NCBI GenBank assembly: GCA_029378245.1
Contig: JARKIF010000019.1
Location: 248,001-312,000 of the forward strand
DNA length: 64,000 bases
From: Roridomyces roridus
Taxonomy: Eukaryota > Basidiomycota > Agaricomycetes > Agaricales > Mycenaceae
Reading direction: 5' to 3'
The notes under the pieces were generated by a model. The model did not search any database. It was given only the letters and a program-made list of their open reading frames with translations, and was not told where the DNA came from. A program made the position numbers and the translations under genes. Positions 33,284 to 45,553 of this stretch are shown here, one piece after another (position 1 is the first letter of the stretch; each line of letters starts with the position of its first letter).

Positions 33284-35213
33284 ATGGTGGAATCTCCCAG
33301 TGCTACCCAGATGCGGTACATAAAAGACCAGATACACGACTACAGTGCGCTGCCTCGTCCCCTCGTCTCAATCCACGTTAACACGTCAAGCAGTGCCGTT
33401 TTCGCCGCGACTGTGTCAATTTATCGACACGTATGTTCCAGTCGCGTCTCCATCGCGTTCAAATCTCTAAAGTAACGTCCAGACAAGTCTTCCAGCGGCT
33501 CAGATACGTCAAACAGCTGGGCACTTCGTTTTACGTCTGGCCTGGGGCGACGCATAATCGATTTGAGCATTGCTTGGGTGCATCTTGACTAGCTGTCCAC
33601 CTAGACGCGTGTTCATCCTCTTTGAAGGCGTGGCACACCTAGCGCGCAAGATGGCGAAACGAATAAGCAAGAAACAGCCTGATCTTGGTATCACCGACAG
33701 GGATATTGACTGCATTCAAATTGCGGGCTTGTGCCACGATCTTGGGCACGGGCCCTGGAGCCACGTTTGGGATGGTCTCTTTATACCATCGGTCGCGTAC
33801 GTCTCACTCATTCTTCTCTTGAACTCTGTCTAATCCCCGTATGTGTAGTCCCGGCAAGGAATGGAAGCATGAAGATGCCTCCAAAATGATGTTCGAACAT
33901 CTACTGGAGACTGCCAACATTCATCTTCCGGGAAACGACATCGCGTTTATCCTGGCTTTAATCGACGGGGAACCCATGTATGTACGCCGTTCATTTCATA
34001 GTCGTTGAGACTAACTGGGCAGCAGCGAGGGCGAGAAGCCGTTCCTCTTTGAAATCGTCGCCAACAAACGCAACGGGCTCGACGTTGACAAGTACGTTTT
34101 CGGGACCCAGGTATCATTTGTACTCAACGATCGTAGGTTCGACTACATTGCTCGCGACACGTATATGATCGGCGAACCGACCACGCTCTCGTTGGGCAGA
34201 CTCATCAAGAGCGCCCGGGTTATCAAGGACCAGATCTGCTATAACATGAAAGACGTGAACCAGCTTTACGAGATTTGTGCAACGCGGTTCCGACTGCACA
34301 AAATGATCTACAACCACAAGACTGGTATTTTCGCGTCCCTGTTGCACTTCAATCCGTTGACCTTTCGTAGCGAAAGCGATCGAGTACATGATCGTGGACG
34401 CCCTCAAACTGGCCGAGCCCATCTTGAAGATCGCAGACCGAATCGACGACCCCAAGAAATTCCTGCATCTCACGGACAACATCAAGCCTCGGATCGAAGA
34501 GAGCGAGGACGAGAACCTCGCCGCATCGCAAGCCATCTTCGCCCGCATTGCCATGCGCGACCTGTACAGGTTCGTTGACCAACGCGTTGTCGAGTGGGAG
34601 CGCCGGGACTTGTTCAAAAGTCGGATCACGAGCGGGAATATTGTCGCTGAGGCGCGCCGGAAAGCTGTGGAGGAGGCGTCTGAGATGGATCTCAGCGATT
34701 TGACGGCCGACTCGGTTATCGTGGACCACTCGACGATGCATTATGGGATGCGGGAACGCAACCCGTTGGACTCGGTCATGTTTTATTCGAAGCGGCACTT
34801 TGACAGTGAGTCTGTGTCTTTTTCATTTACTTGGAAGGTAGCTCAATCCAGCAGCCTGCGCGCCGGCTCAAGAAGGCGACTACTCCATGCTGATGCCGGA
34901 GAAGTTTGCCGAGGTGAACTTGACCGTGTTCACGAAACACCCACAGTATGTTCCTCTCCTTACTCCTTCCTTCGAATATGCTCATTTGATTTCAAGATAC
35001 GTCGGACTGGTCCAAGCGGGATATCGCGAGGTGCTCAAATCGATCCTACGAGATGAGACGCCGACGACGCCGACTCGGACGCGAGGAAACAAGAGGCCCG
35101 CGAGTGCTCTTATTGCTGAGAACACGTTCACGACGGTCCCAATCAACTTCCACGGGTCGCCTAGATTTGAGAGTGGCGATGGAGAACGGCAGGCGAAGCG
35201 CGCGCGGTCTTAG
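33284..35213 (+). CDS. SAMHD1-type HD-domain dNTP triphosphohydrolase
   Basis: Probable nuclear or cytosolic enzyme that cleaves dNTPs to deoxynucleoside and triphosphate. Exon 1 (33284-33384) gives [20 protein letters not shown] and joins in phase 2 to [20 protein letters not shown] and [12 protein letters not shown]. The next exon gives [13 protein letters not shown] and the metal-binding [14 protein letters not shown]. Further exons supply LALIDGEP and [14 protein letters not shown] with the last HD ligand, then [11 protein letters not shown] and [15 protein letters not shown]. The C-terminus has a basic stretch ([10 protein letters not shown]) and ends [10 protein letters not shown], which looks like a nuclear localisation signal. 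About 485 residues. It lacks an obvious N-terminal SAM domain, as in other fungal homologs. All HD residues are kept. Confidence 0.88.
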
Positions 35214-36183
35214 AGGATATGGAATAGAAGTTAGATTGAGATTGGACCAGCTAGACGCATTCACATTCAGTGTATAGATTTTACAACTTTGTAGCCGTAC
35301 ATAACTTTGCGCAGTGCTCGTATCGCAAAATTCGGTGGTATTCGAGTCCACAGGTGTTGGTGCGCGTGGTTCACTTTCTATTTCGAGGGTTTTACACAAA
35401 AGCAAGGCAAGTTCCCTAGTCCACGACCATCAAGAATAATCGAAGCGGCTGATATATCATTTTTTTTATCTTCAGGGTCCTGTGTCGGCACTGGAGCCAA
35501 GACTTTCATTGGCCAGTGTGAACGATGGGAAAACGGAAGGTAGGCTGACTACTACGGCGTCAAAAGATTTTTTCAACCAGTCCCTTGGATTACAAAGTTC
35601 CAACTCGGGGAGGTGGCCGACTCGGACCGTGGCCCGCAAAACTCGTGGTGGCGTCGCATGGAAGCAGCATCAATTGAATAGGGGCTTTCCCATGGTTCAA
35701 CTTCGACTCAGGACCCGGACCGTGTCCTACTTATCGAGGCAATTGCCGAAAGGGGACCCGAGAGTCATGATGCCGCAGCCCTGACTCATCTCTGCGCAGT
35801 GCGGGGCCGCCTTGCTTTCAGCGTGCATGCACGGCGTTTTGGGCTCAAGGATTCAACGTTTATGGTCCAACGATACCCCGTACCCTTCCTCTTTTGCTTC
35901 AACTACTTGGCCAGAGATCAAACAGGAGTCGGTGCTGGAACGGACTCGTCCCACGCCAGTGACCTGGCAATTCAAAAACGCTATCAAAAAGGTTGTTCGA
36001 CCTGGAATTAGTTCGAATTCTTATTGCAGAATGTTCCATCAACTGGCTGCCGGCAATTTCTTTGTATCCAGTGAGTTATAAACCAACGCGGAGAGAAACG
36101 GCGGTGTGTTCAAGTTGTCTTCCCACTTCTCTGCACACACACCTAACCCACACGCTCGCTCGCACCCTCACACTCAACACAAC
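35214..36183. other. Intergenic interval
   Basis: Nearly 1 kb with only short reading frames of no recognisable family and no consistent splice pattern. No gene is supported. Confidence 0.45.
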
Positions 36184-37934
36184 ATGGCTATCAATCCTCT
36201 CGCCGGAACGTACGGTGTCTGGCTGGTGTCCCTCTTTGTCGAGACATTGTAAGCTCTTTCTTCGCGGACATGATCCCCATTTGCTGAGTTGTACTTGCAG
36301 CCTTTATGGAATCGGTTTCCTCCAAGTGTGGGCTTACTTTGCCCATCTCCCGACGGACCCACCCTACATCAAAACCACCGTGAGTCTTACACGATTCTGC
36401 CGTTTGTCAGTAGCTCACAAACTGGCAGGTTCTGGGTGTTCTGTATGCGACGTCCGACTCTTTTCTATGTCCCACTAATTCCATACAGATTCCTCGAAAC
36501 CGTCCAAGTCATATTCTTCTTCTACTCGTCCTACGATCGTTTTGTCAACCGCTTCGGGGAGACGCAACTGCAATTGATTTGGTGAGTCTTACGGCGCGTT
36601 ATCTTCATGCCATTGACGGCTATCCAGGGCTGACTCGGTATGCGTTCTTCCGGTCGAGGGTTTGAAAACTCATGTCTTCTTCAGCTCCAACTTCTCGCGG
36701 CTGTGGGTCGTCCAGATTTGTCTTCTCAACTCTACTCATCTTCCTCCAGTACCTCGGCGCCTTTGTTGTTCAAATGTAAGCCCAATCAATTCTCGCAGTG
36801 GCATGCAACTCGACTCACATTCAACTAGTTACTTCGCACACAGGATTCACCGCTGTTCGTGTTGACGTTCTCTACATCTCTTGATTAATCTTTGCCCAGT
36901 GACCAAGGGCCGCCCCAAGTTCAGCATCTCTGCTTTCGGTTTATACATCATCGTAAGCATTCGTTCCCCATCTCATTGATTCCTTCTATCGCTTACATTA
37001 ACCTCAGTTTGCTTTTGCGTTCGTTTCGATTGTTGCGGGCGTCGTCCAAACGGCCACTTCGTAAGTTTGTTCATTTGCTTCGCAAGTCCCAAGTTCAATG
37101 ATTCAAGGTATCACCTTCGTTCCTACTTGAAGCTTGATCAAACCAAGGTTTGTTGTCAACTCGGTTGGGTCTTTCCATTGTTGTTCAACGACAACCCTCT
37201 TTCAGGCCATCACCACCGTCCAGGCCGCATCTTCCCTCGCCTGCGACGGTCTCATCACCGTGTACCTCTGGATATTCCTCAGTCGTCAGAAGGGAGAGTT
37301 TATGCGGTGCGTCTTACTTTTTGTTTCACAGAGACACCATTGTTCGAGCCTTTGCATTCAGAACCAACTCGCTCATGGACTCACTCATTCACGACGCTAT
37401 CACCCGGGGCCTCTTGACCGCTGTGTCTTCCCTCGCGAACATGGTTCTTTTCCTCGCCATCCCCAATTCGTTTTGGTTCTTCCTTGGGCGAGTTCAACCT
37501 CTTCTCAGTTCTCACGCGACTCCCAAACTCACACGATGTTCAGCCTCGCCCCGAGTAGCAAGCGTGCGTATCCCCTCTTTGTTCTTCCAAAACTGCTCGA
37601 GATGTTCATGTTCTGCAGTATACATGAACAGCATGCTCGCCACGTACGTCCTTCCCTTCCTCGCCTCTACATTGAACGCCGCTCATCTCCCAACAGGCTC
37701 AACGGCCGCCAAAGCCGCCGCGACAAACTGGACTCAACAGACAAGGGCTGGCACACATTCCCCATGGCCACCATCCCCGCTGGCGGCGTCGGCGTCAATT
37801 CGCATATATCCGGAGTTCACGTTCACGTCCAAGTTGAATCCGACAAGATACACGATCGCCCACTCGAGTTTGACTCCAACTCTGTATGCCATTCTCATTC
37901 GAGCCGCTCGTTGCCCGAGGCAATAGCCGTCTGA
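36184..37934 (+). CDS. DUF6534-family seven-helix membrane protein
   Basis: A multi-exon gene with very short exons, typical of this Agaricomycete family. ATG at 36184 (MAINPLAGTYGVWLVSLFVE). Joined exons give YGIGFLQVWAYFAHLPTDPP, LETVQVIFFFYSSYDRFVN, FAFAFVSIVAGVVQTATS, ITTVQAASSLACDGLITVYL and the signature block LMDSLIHDAITRGLLTAVSS, then NMVLFLAIPNSFWFF. After the last helix comes KLYMNSMLATLNGRQSRRDK, where the family consensus LYxNSLLxxLNxR is visible. A hydrophilic tail with a His/Val-rich stretch ends RSLPEAIAV. Members look like GPCRs but their ligands and coupling are not known. The presence of a G-alpha gene 8 kb away is not evidence of a link. Confidence 0.85.
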
Positions 37935-38172
37935 TTTGTCACTGAAGGTCAAGGTGGATATGGGAGCCGGCGGGGATTTGAAGGGGCGCGAGTTTGTCTA
38001 GTGTTGAGGGATGAAAGGTTGAAAAAAGATCGTGGTTTGCTATTCGATACACCTATGCTATACCTATTTTCGTGAATTTGTTGTGGATTCATTCTGTACT
38101 ATGTACTTTGTCTGAAATTGACCTGTCACTCCTTTGAACCATTGAATGCTAGCGCTACAAATGACTGCCTGC

Positions 38173-41067
38173 CTAATCTACACCAGCGGGGTCCACAGGA
38201 TCTTCGTCATCCGAAGACGAATCATCGGCTGCTGCATTTCCACCCCAGAAACGGTTGAACACGTTGCGGAGCATCCGAATAGGTAACGGCTAACGGGTGT
38301 TCAGTATAAATATCAGAATGAAACGAACGAATAGACTCACAGCCACCGGTTCTTCCTCTTCATCCTCTTCCTCTTCTTCCTCCTCAATCTGAACCTCGGG
38401 AACGACCTCCTGCTGACCAGGCGCTCCAGGCTGCACTCCCCCATCTTCCTCCTCTTCCCAATTGGGAAAACCAGGCATCCCACCAGGCATCCCACCACCC
38501 TCACCGGCACCAACATCCACATCACCCATCTGCGCCGCAAGCATCAACGCCTCCACCTCATCCGGATCCATCTGCGCCACCTCGTTCGCAAACTGAACAA
38601 CACCCTCTGGAAACCGCTCCTGTATCGCCGGATGTGCATTAAAGAACGCCTGAAAGAAAGTTCAATTTACATTCAAACATCCGGCAATGTGAATTCAAAC
38701 ACAAACCTGCAACTGATCGCGCACACCAGCATCAGGGATCATCTGCGCTAGCACCCTTCCTTGCTGTGCCCGCTGCCGCGTCGTAAGCGTAGGCATAAAC
38801 GTTCGTAAATCCGCCGTGCCCTCGAAAAACGCGTCGTCGTACGAGGTCACTGCCGTCGGCGGTGGCAGTGGGTCGCATTGCAGTGTCTTGACGTTGAGAA
38901 CCGCAGGCGGGATGTACGAAAACAGCCGTCGGTAACTCGTCTCGAGGACCATGACGTGTCGGTAGATCGAGTACCGCAGGTTTACGTTCTCGTGAAGAGA
39001 CAAAAAGTCTTGCCGCCGAGGAAAAACTGGGAGGGAAACGGGGAGGGACGAGAATTCGGCCGTCACCGTGCTTTTGAACCAGGCAGCCTCGTCTTTCCAG
39101 ACAGGGAAAGACCGTTGAGCGTACAGATGCGAAAGTAAATGCAACGCTGCCTCTGGTGGCCGCAAATTGCTGAATCGGGGGGTTAACATCTGAAAAAAAA
39201 AACAGACCAACAAAACCAATCACCTGCCGTCCGTCTCGATTTTGAAATCGGGATGACTCCGTATTGTGTTCGGAAGAGACACATCCAGTTTATCCGCGAG
39301 CAGAGGAACAATCGAAGGGAATGCTCGAATCGCCTCGATCAACTCAGCTGTCCCCGCAGTTGAATCCTAAGGCGACCAATCAGAATTGAAGCACTTGCCG
39401 AGGGAAAGGACGAACCTTTGACTTTCCGTTGAGCCGTATAGCCAAAGCACGTGCGTATGACCACCCCGGCAAGATGCTCGGATCAGCTCGGGCATCCTTT
39501 GTTATGGGCTGACTTCTGCGAGCGGCATACAGGTCGAACATGTCCAACAACCACTGGGCCATGCCGGTCTTGACAGCCATGAAATCGAGATGGAATAGTG
39601 CACCGTGCGGATCGTTGGCTGGATCGAGAGATAGTCTAAAACACGAATTAGTTGGATTACTTTAAGTAGACATCAACTTACAAGAGCCGCGCGAATTCAA
39701 ATGCTGTACGGACACATCCTCTTCGTTGAAGATCGCTGTAAAGTACCGTTATTTGAAAATCTAGCCAACAAAAATAAAACATACGTTGCTTGTCGGTGAA
39801 CAGCAAGGAAAAACGGTCGATTCTCGATATGGTCAAAGTCGAGACGATTGAGACCCGTTGTGAAGTTGAAAGCTCCAAAAAACGCCCGTTCATACGAGAA
39901 CAGCGCGCGGTCAACAAACTCGACGGCCTGCGCATAATCTACAAGACCGAGCTGAATAAATAAATCAACACGGCAAAGTTCTACTCACCCTCGCGATGTC
40001 GATACACTTCTGCAAGTTGCAAAAGCGTGTCCCCGTGCCATGGAAATTTATGCAAAAGGTTGTAAAATCCGTTCGGGTCTAACAGTGCGTCAGTTTAAAG
40101 ACGAGATGTAAGACTGCGACGCACCGCCCGAGTACACGATCGTCATAAACGCCAGAGTAACACTCTTGTACTTCTTGCTGTACTCGACCGTCCACCATTT
40201 CTCGTCGCTCGTACGATCCCACGAATGGCGCGCCAACTTCACACCAATCTCCGCATCTGTCAGCGGCCGCAAAGATAACCCTTCGCGTGGGAGGGTCTGA
40301 AACCATGTTTGTGGTGGTCGAGTGAGATTAGACCTCTGGGCAGTCGGTCGTCGGGAGGCTGCTGCAGCGCCGGACTTGTTCGCTTGGATGACACGCGAGC
40401 CAAAGAATTTTCGCATTTCAGCCTCACTGTCGAGATGGGTGAGGGATACAGAGAGGAGGGACGCGAGTGACGAAGATGAAGATGCTCCGCCATCTGCGCT
40501 CCCGCTGGTTACGTTCTGCAGTTCGGGGTACCTGGGAGATCGTGAACGGAGGTATGTTGGTTGGATTTGAGGACGCACTTCAAGGACAACTCTGCCAGCG
40601 CCTGGTCGAATTCATCCCGCCCCGCCTTGCGTTCTCGTGCCTTTGCCTTCTTCGCGGCTTTCTTCTCGTTCTTCACAAGAGATGCTTGTGGGGTAGCGGC
40701 GACCTGAGCTTGCGAAGGGACCGCGGCCGCCCCAGCGCCCTTCTTCTTCTTCTTCTGAGAGCCATTGAGCACATTGAAAGAAGGTCAGGGAATCCACACA
40801 CACCTTGCGCGATTTTGGTGTGGCACTCGATCCCTCGTCCGGGCTGTCTTGGGCATCATCTTCTGGTGTGAAGAGCTAAAGGACTCATTGAGTCGGACAA
40901 CAAAGGTGTGTGCATAGCGCGCGTACCGCGGCAAAGCCGGATTTTGGCTGGCTAACAGGACTCGTGCCGGATTCTTCGTCACTGGAGGAGTCGACGTGGG
41001 GGTTGGTTCCGAGAGCTTCTAGCTCTTCCAACTCGCGTTGCTGACGCTTGTTCAGTCGAGGAGGCAT
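38173..41067 (-). CDS. Rqc1/TCF25 (Nulp1) homolog, ribosome quality control complex subunit
   Basis: Expected to act with Ltn1 and Rqc2 on stalled 60S subunits in the cytosol. ATG at 41067 gives MPPRLNKRQQRELEELEALG, the typical start. A Lys-rich segment follows (KNEKKAAKKAKARERKAGRD). The TCF25 domain starts around RPLTDAEIGVKLARHSWD and continues with DPNGFYNLLHKFPWHGDTLL, QLAEVYRHREDYAQAVEFVD and RALFSYERAFFGAFNF, and later HLDFMAVKTGMAQWLLDMF. Near the end are a Met/Gly-rich stretch and an acidic run (EEEEEEEDEEEEP). It stops at 38173 after DEDPVDPAGVD. At least eight introns. All family blocks are in order. Confidence 0.9.
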
Positions 41068-41245
41068 AATGAAGTGAAGTGATTGGAGTCAGTGCCAAGC
41101 AAGTGCCAAGTGGCTCCGACGGCTTTGATTGATCGCTGACTCATCTTTGTTCTCAACCACATCTTTCCCACAGTTGACAACACAACTTGAACCAATTGAA
41201 CACAGCCCTCGTTCCCATTTTCAGACGTTTCTTGGGCTACATTGA

Positions 41246-41492
41246 CATGGCTGGGACCTCCACCACTATCGCGAGCGATTTCGACATTCTGGTGGCCTCG
41301 AGCTCGTCACCGTGGCAAACCGGAAATTTTAAAGCGCAACAGTCTGTTGAGGGCATACAGCAACATCCAGATTGTTCTCCTTGAGGACGAAAATGAGTCC
41401 GCGGCCGTCTATGGACCTTCTACGCATCTTCTCGATGCCATTGTCCATTGTCCATTGAACTTTGAAGTCGGCAACTGTAACATCATTCAATG
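41246..41492 (+). pseudogene. Possible 5' fragment of a GMC oxidoreductase gene
   Basis: ATG at 41246 starts MAGTSTTIASDFDILV, resembling the lead-in to the FAD-binding motif of GMC oxidoreductases, but the glycine-rich motif is broken by frame changes. A later block in another frame (SNIQIVLLEDENESAAVYGP) resembles the segment after the Rossmann motif. The remaining 500-plus residues of such an enzyme are absent. The fragment runs directly into the 3' end of family A copy A3. The identification is tentative. Confidence 0.35.
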
Positions 41493-41575
41493 ATACGACA
41501 GATTCTCATTCAATTCTATCTGAAAGTAAAGAAGAAACGAAGTCGGTGCAAGCTAAATGATGCTGCGGGTATACA

Positions 41576-41627
41576 ACTCGGCGGTCGGGAGGCGGAACGG
41601 AACAGAACGACCCAAGCGCGGCCCGCA
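41576..41627 (-). other. Conserved 3' segment of family A (copy A3)
   Basis: Reverse-strand counterpart of 1184-1234, following an intron-like interval that ends TTCTGCAG. Confidence 0.6.
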
Positions 41628-42015
41628 CTGCAGAAGAAAATCAGTACATATCCCATAAACAGAAAAATAAAAGAAACCCACACGATAAAGAACGAAAACA
41701 CTGCTTCAGGACCAAACGTGGAGGTAAGAGGCTTGCTGGTGGCGAAAATAGTTGGGCGTCCCCGACGATCTTCCTGGCCGCACCGATAGCCTCGTTCGTG
41801 GCGCTCTGGATGTAGGTTCCTCTCTCGCGGTGTCTCGAACTTGTCGTTGCGTTGAGCACTTCTACTGGTCGCCCTGATACTGCCACCAACCGATTCTCAA
41901 CCGAGTATTGTTGTGAAAAGACGAAGAGATAGAAAAGGGTATATATCTGAACGGGAGGAAATTTAAATATGAGGAAATACGAAAGAACAAAAAACGTACC
42001 ATCGACACTGGAAGC

Positions 42016-43574
42016 TTAAATTCGGCGCCGACGCCGGAACCGCCAGCTGTACCATCGACTACGAATTGCAGGCATCTGATGTCAAGGTGAGGATCAGGTG
42101 AAAATGATTGGATTTGACGCACGAGATAAAAGTGGCCGTACAAAATCGCAATCCGGCACGACAATGACCTGCATGACGGTCAGAAACGAAGAAAAGGAGT
42201 GAGGATCTCGACTCACCAGCTCCTGAATAATATGCAAGGCCCTCCATGTCTCCATACAGACCCCAATTGCTTCCCATAAGTAATTCATGACGCAGCTCCC
42301 GTCCATGCGTGGACCATTCCCGAATCCTTTCGTCCTTGAAGCGCAGGTTATTCTCCAAAAGCGCTCGAAGCATACGCCTCGTCTCTGCACGTGCCTCCGA
42401 ACAATAGATCGATTGCCAAAGACGTCGAGATTCAGCCGGCCAGGCTCTATACTTCGGCCAGAGAAGGGCAACTGGAAGGGAAACGCCGTGGTAACAAGTC
42501 GAAAGCGCGACTGCGATGGTTTCGGCGCGAATGACGTCACGGATGATATCTCGGTGACGCTGCATCGTCTTGAGGGCCCAGGGGATGGCATGGATGGTCA
42601 GCGCCACGGTGAGAAGGGCCAGCATGACTATATTGAGACTGAACGGTCCGAGAATCATCTATGCTTCTCATCAGACCACGAATGAATTAAGAACAGGAAT
42701 TTACCCAGATACCCACGGAATCCGTTGCACCGACTAGTGAGTATACCACAGACGGCAGGCGACTTAGCCAGTGGTGCATCGTTTGTGGCCTAGGGAGATC
42801 GCGGTCCACGGAATCGCATATGAACGAAAGAATCCAGCTGAGCCTGGAGGTAGAGCCGAACAGAGCCATGGGTACGATAAAAGGGAGGGACATGAACGAA
42901 GGTATTGGTGTCTGTAAGATACGCGCGACAGGACGGTACCAGCGGCGGTAGGTGAAGAAGGCGAGGAGACCCATCGAATGGCCGCTGAAGGCGAGAAACC
43001 CGATCTTGAGATATTGTCGCCAATGCGGAACGATGTTCAAACTGAAAAGGGATTCGATGCTATCCCACACTTTGAGGAAAGCTTTCTCAACCATGAGCAT
43101 GATTTGTGTGCCCAGGTCGCCCACGAGTCGTGGTTTGTAGAAGTAGAGGTGGTGTGCAAGGGGCGTTCCAAAGACGATTATGGCGAGATACGTCCATATA
43201 ACACGCGACCATGGATCTCTGTTGGATGAAGATGGTATTGGCCTCAATTTCTTGGGTTTAGGTGAAGGAGGAGGGTGTGTGTCGGGAGGAGAGGCGTTAA
43301 ACATGGTGCAAACGATGCAAACGAGACCGATGATGACCATGGCGATGAACCCGAGGAGCGCAGTGTCGGGGAACTCGCTGGGGCTGCTGGATGGGCCTGG
43401 GATGCATCTCGTCGGTGGCAGATACATGGGAGTGGTCTTGGTGGGCGGCGGCGTGCTGTACTCGTGAATGACGAGCACTGGCTGATTGTCGACGTTGAAG
43501 ATGTTGAGAACACCGATCAAAAGGCCACCGAAGCTGCGGGGGAGGGAGGAGACGGAGAATACGAAGGAAGGCAT
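42016..43574 (-). CDS. Family A multipass membrane protein, copy A3
   Basis: A complete copy reading left, ATG at 43574. Exon 1 encodes FSVSSLPRSFGGLLIGVLNI, YLPPTRCIPGPSSSPSEFPD, a hydrophobic helix, a proline-rich linker and SLFSLNIVPHWRQYLKIGF, then further helices to GATDSVGIW. Exon 2 starts MILGPFSLNIVMLALLTVAL. After the LYGHFYL exon the reading is MPAIRSRWYSWRFRRRRRI and a TAA at 42018-42016. Beyond that stop, sequence with ENRLVAVSGRPVEVLNATTS (41750-41890) and the terminal conserved segment at 41576-41627 still match the other copies. It is closest to A4. It shares a promoter with the divergent family B gene to its right. Confidence 0.75.
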
Positions 43575-43745
43575 TGTTGTGGTGGACGACAACTTACAAG
43601 AAGTAGAATTGAGTGTCAGCCACCCTGATCTAAGTATGAGAGGTACGGCCCGTGCGTCGGCAATCAAGCCGTATCCAAGGCGAACAAAAACTGACGGTGA
43701 CGATCACATGCTCACTTCCTCTTTCCTTCCTCCCTCACCTCAAAC
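43575..43745. promoter_or_regulatory. Bidirectional promoter between A3 and its family B partner
   Basis: The A-side leader has CACTCAATT and the terminal CCACAACA seen before A2 and A4, but carries a short insertion. About 60 nt centred near 43660 (CTAAGTATGAGAGGTACGGC and GTGCGTCGGCAATCAAGCCG) recur in inverted order upstream of the family B gene at 55646. This defines the intact form of the shared promoter. Confidence 0.65.
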
Positions 43746-45437
43746 ATGAACTTGCTGATTCGCTTTGTCTGTTCAGTCCAATTTCTGAATATGTCGCTCA
43801 TTTGGCTCTCAGGCATCCTTACCTCGCCTCTCTTCTCATCCTCGTCCTCGTCCTCGTCGGTGGCCTATGTCGCGCGATTGTATGGATGAAGCAGATGAAA
43901 AACGAAATTCGCGCTCTGTTTGGCGAATTGTCGGCCCCAGCCCCCACGATGACCGTCACGTTGCGCGAGACGACCACCATGACCCAGCTCTCCGTTTCGA
44001 CGTTCACGGCGACCGTCACAGCGACCCCAGCCACTATAACGTCGACATACAGCCCTGAGATCTCTCCTTCATCCGCGCCATCCGCCACACCCTCCCCGCC
44101 CACTGAGGCCTCTTCTTTCTTCCACAGTCCATGGCTATTCGCCTTGCCCATCATGGTCGGTGCCCTGGTCTTGATTTACGCAATCTGGCGTTTCTTTTCT
44201 GGTCCTTGCGCCAGCGTGACCCCGCGCCGCCAGTCGCGGTCGAGGCCCAGCAGGAACCACCAGCTTTGGCCATTCCCCAACCCGCGCCGCGTGCGGTGGT
44301 CGCTCCTCCGGAAGCTCCCCCGCCATGTCCAGCTGGTCCTTTTGCCTTCGTTGACCTGGATCGTTTGCCTGGTCCCCCCAGTCCTTCATACTCCATAGCG
44401 ACCTTTGTCGCCGAGCTTGAGGACCCGCCTGCCTCGCCACCTTGGTTGGCGGGATATCCCCACCTCCCTCAGCAGGTCCTCTCTCCCCTTCTCCCCGGTT
44501 CCCCGTCGTCAGAGAGCCAGGCGCAGCTCTTGATGATGATGCTCGTGCACCCCACTCCGAATCGGACTCGGTCTGGGACTTTCGTTCAATTCGACATCCA
44601 TTTCCAGCTGCTCGCTGGCCTTTCATGGCAAGGGCAAGCGTCGAGAAACGGACGTGGAGGTGGTCTATAGCGACGCTGAGGAGCCCGATTCCAGCGGGAT
44701 GTCGTCCCCAGCCCTCCCTGCAACACTTTCCTTCACGTCGCTGGGGGAACTGGGGTCGTTTTTGATGCACGAGAGAATCGAGGACTTGGAGGCCTTTGCT
44801 TCTTTTTCGGCGGAGTGGTCAGCCGGCCAAGGCACTGTACGAAGGGCAACGGGTGGAGGTGCCGCATACCGAGGCGGCAAGCTTCGCACAGGATCTTCAC
44901 CAACCCTCGTCTACCTCGTCTCTTGCCCTCTATGAAATTTCGTCCACCTCCTCTCCGCCACCTGCGAGCTCCCCCATGCGTCCGAGTCAGCCAGCACCTT
45001 CCACTCCGTCGTCCCACGGCGAAGCTCACGAGGAGAGCGACTCGCTGGCGCATCTCGCTGCACTTCTAGCGGGTCGAGTGTCGGGCTGGGAGACCCTTAG
45101 CAACGAGCACCGCGCGCGTATCGTCCAAGAGCTCTCCGTTGCGAGGTCCATGACCTTTAGTGACGATGAGCTCGAAACCGTCGTCAAGTTTGTCAAGGTC
45201 ATCACGGCGCGACGAACTATCCCTCCCGATACCTCTTTCGGCAACCTCCACGGGCTTGCAGCTGCGAGGGAGGCGGTCGCGTCTGATGCTGCCGAGGCCG
45301 AGAAGGAAAACATTGCTCCATCCAACGCTTTGCCCGGGGGCTCGCACGACGGGTGGCCGTTCGGACCTAAGGACCCATCGCCGGCGCAGCTGGCCATGAA
45401 GAGGAGCCGTCGACCTGCGTTTTACTCTTTATCCTGA
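43746..45437 (+). pseudogene. Family B membrane protein, frame-disrupted copy
   Basis: Matches the intact family B protein encoded at 55646-54522. Shared features are a helix before CRAIVWMKQM, the block APAPTMTVTLRETTT, a Ser/Thr-rich outer loop, a second helix (FALPIMVGALVLIYAIWRFF), WLAGYPHLP and a final EKENIAPS. The parts lie in different frames. No ATG sits in the frame of the first helix. The frame changes after FFSGPCAS near 44215, again near 44650, and once more near 44810, without convincing introns. It ends RRPAFYSLS at 45437. It may be a decayed gene, or a gene with unusual short introns; I favour decay. Confidence 0.5.
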
Positions 45438-45442
45438 ATCGG

Positions 45443-45553
45443 CCACATTGTATACTACGCTATCCAATTATCTCACATGTATCTCTACTACTACACCCAC
45501 ATTGTATCCAACTATCCCACATTGTATCCACATTGTATGCAACTAGCCCACAT
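45443..45553. repeat. Short imperfect tandem repeat after the family B gene
   Basis: CACATTGTAT is repeated at about 20-25 nt spacing with CCAACTATCCC or variants between, at least four times. Confidence 0.6.

Noticed and set aside
44135..44770. 211-codon frame antisense to the family B copy
   Set aside because: Low-complexity shadow frame; the sense strand aligns with the intact family B protein.
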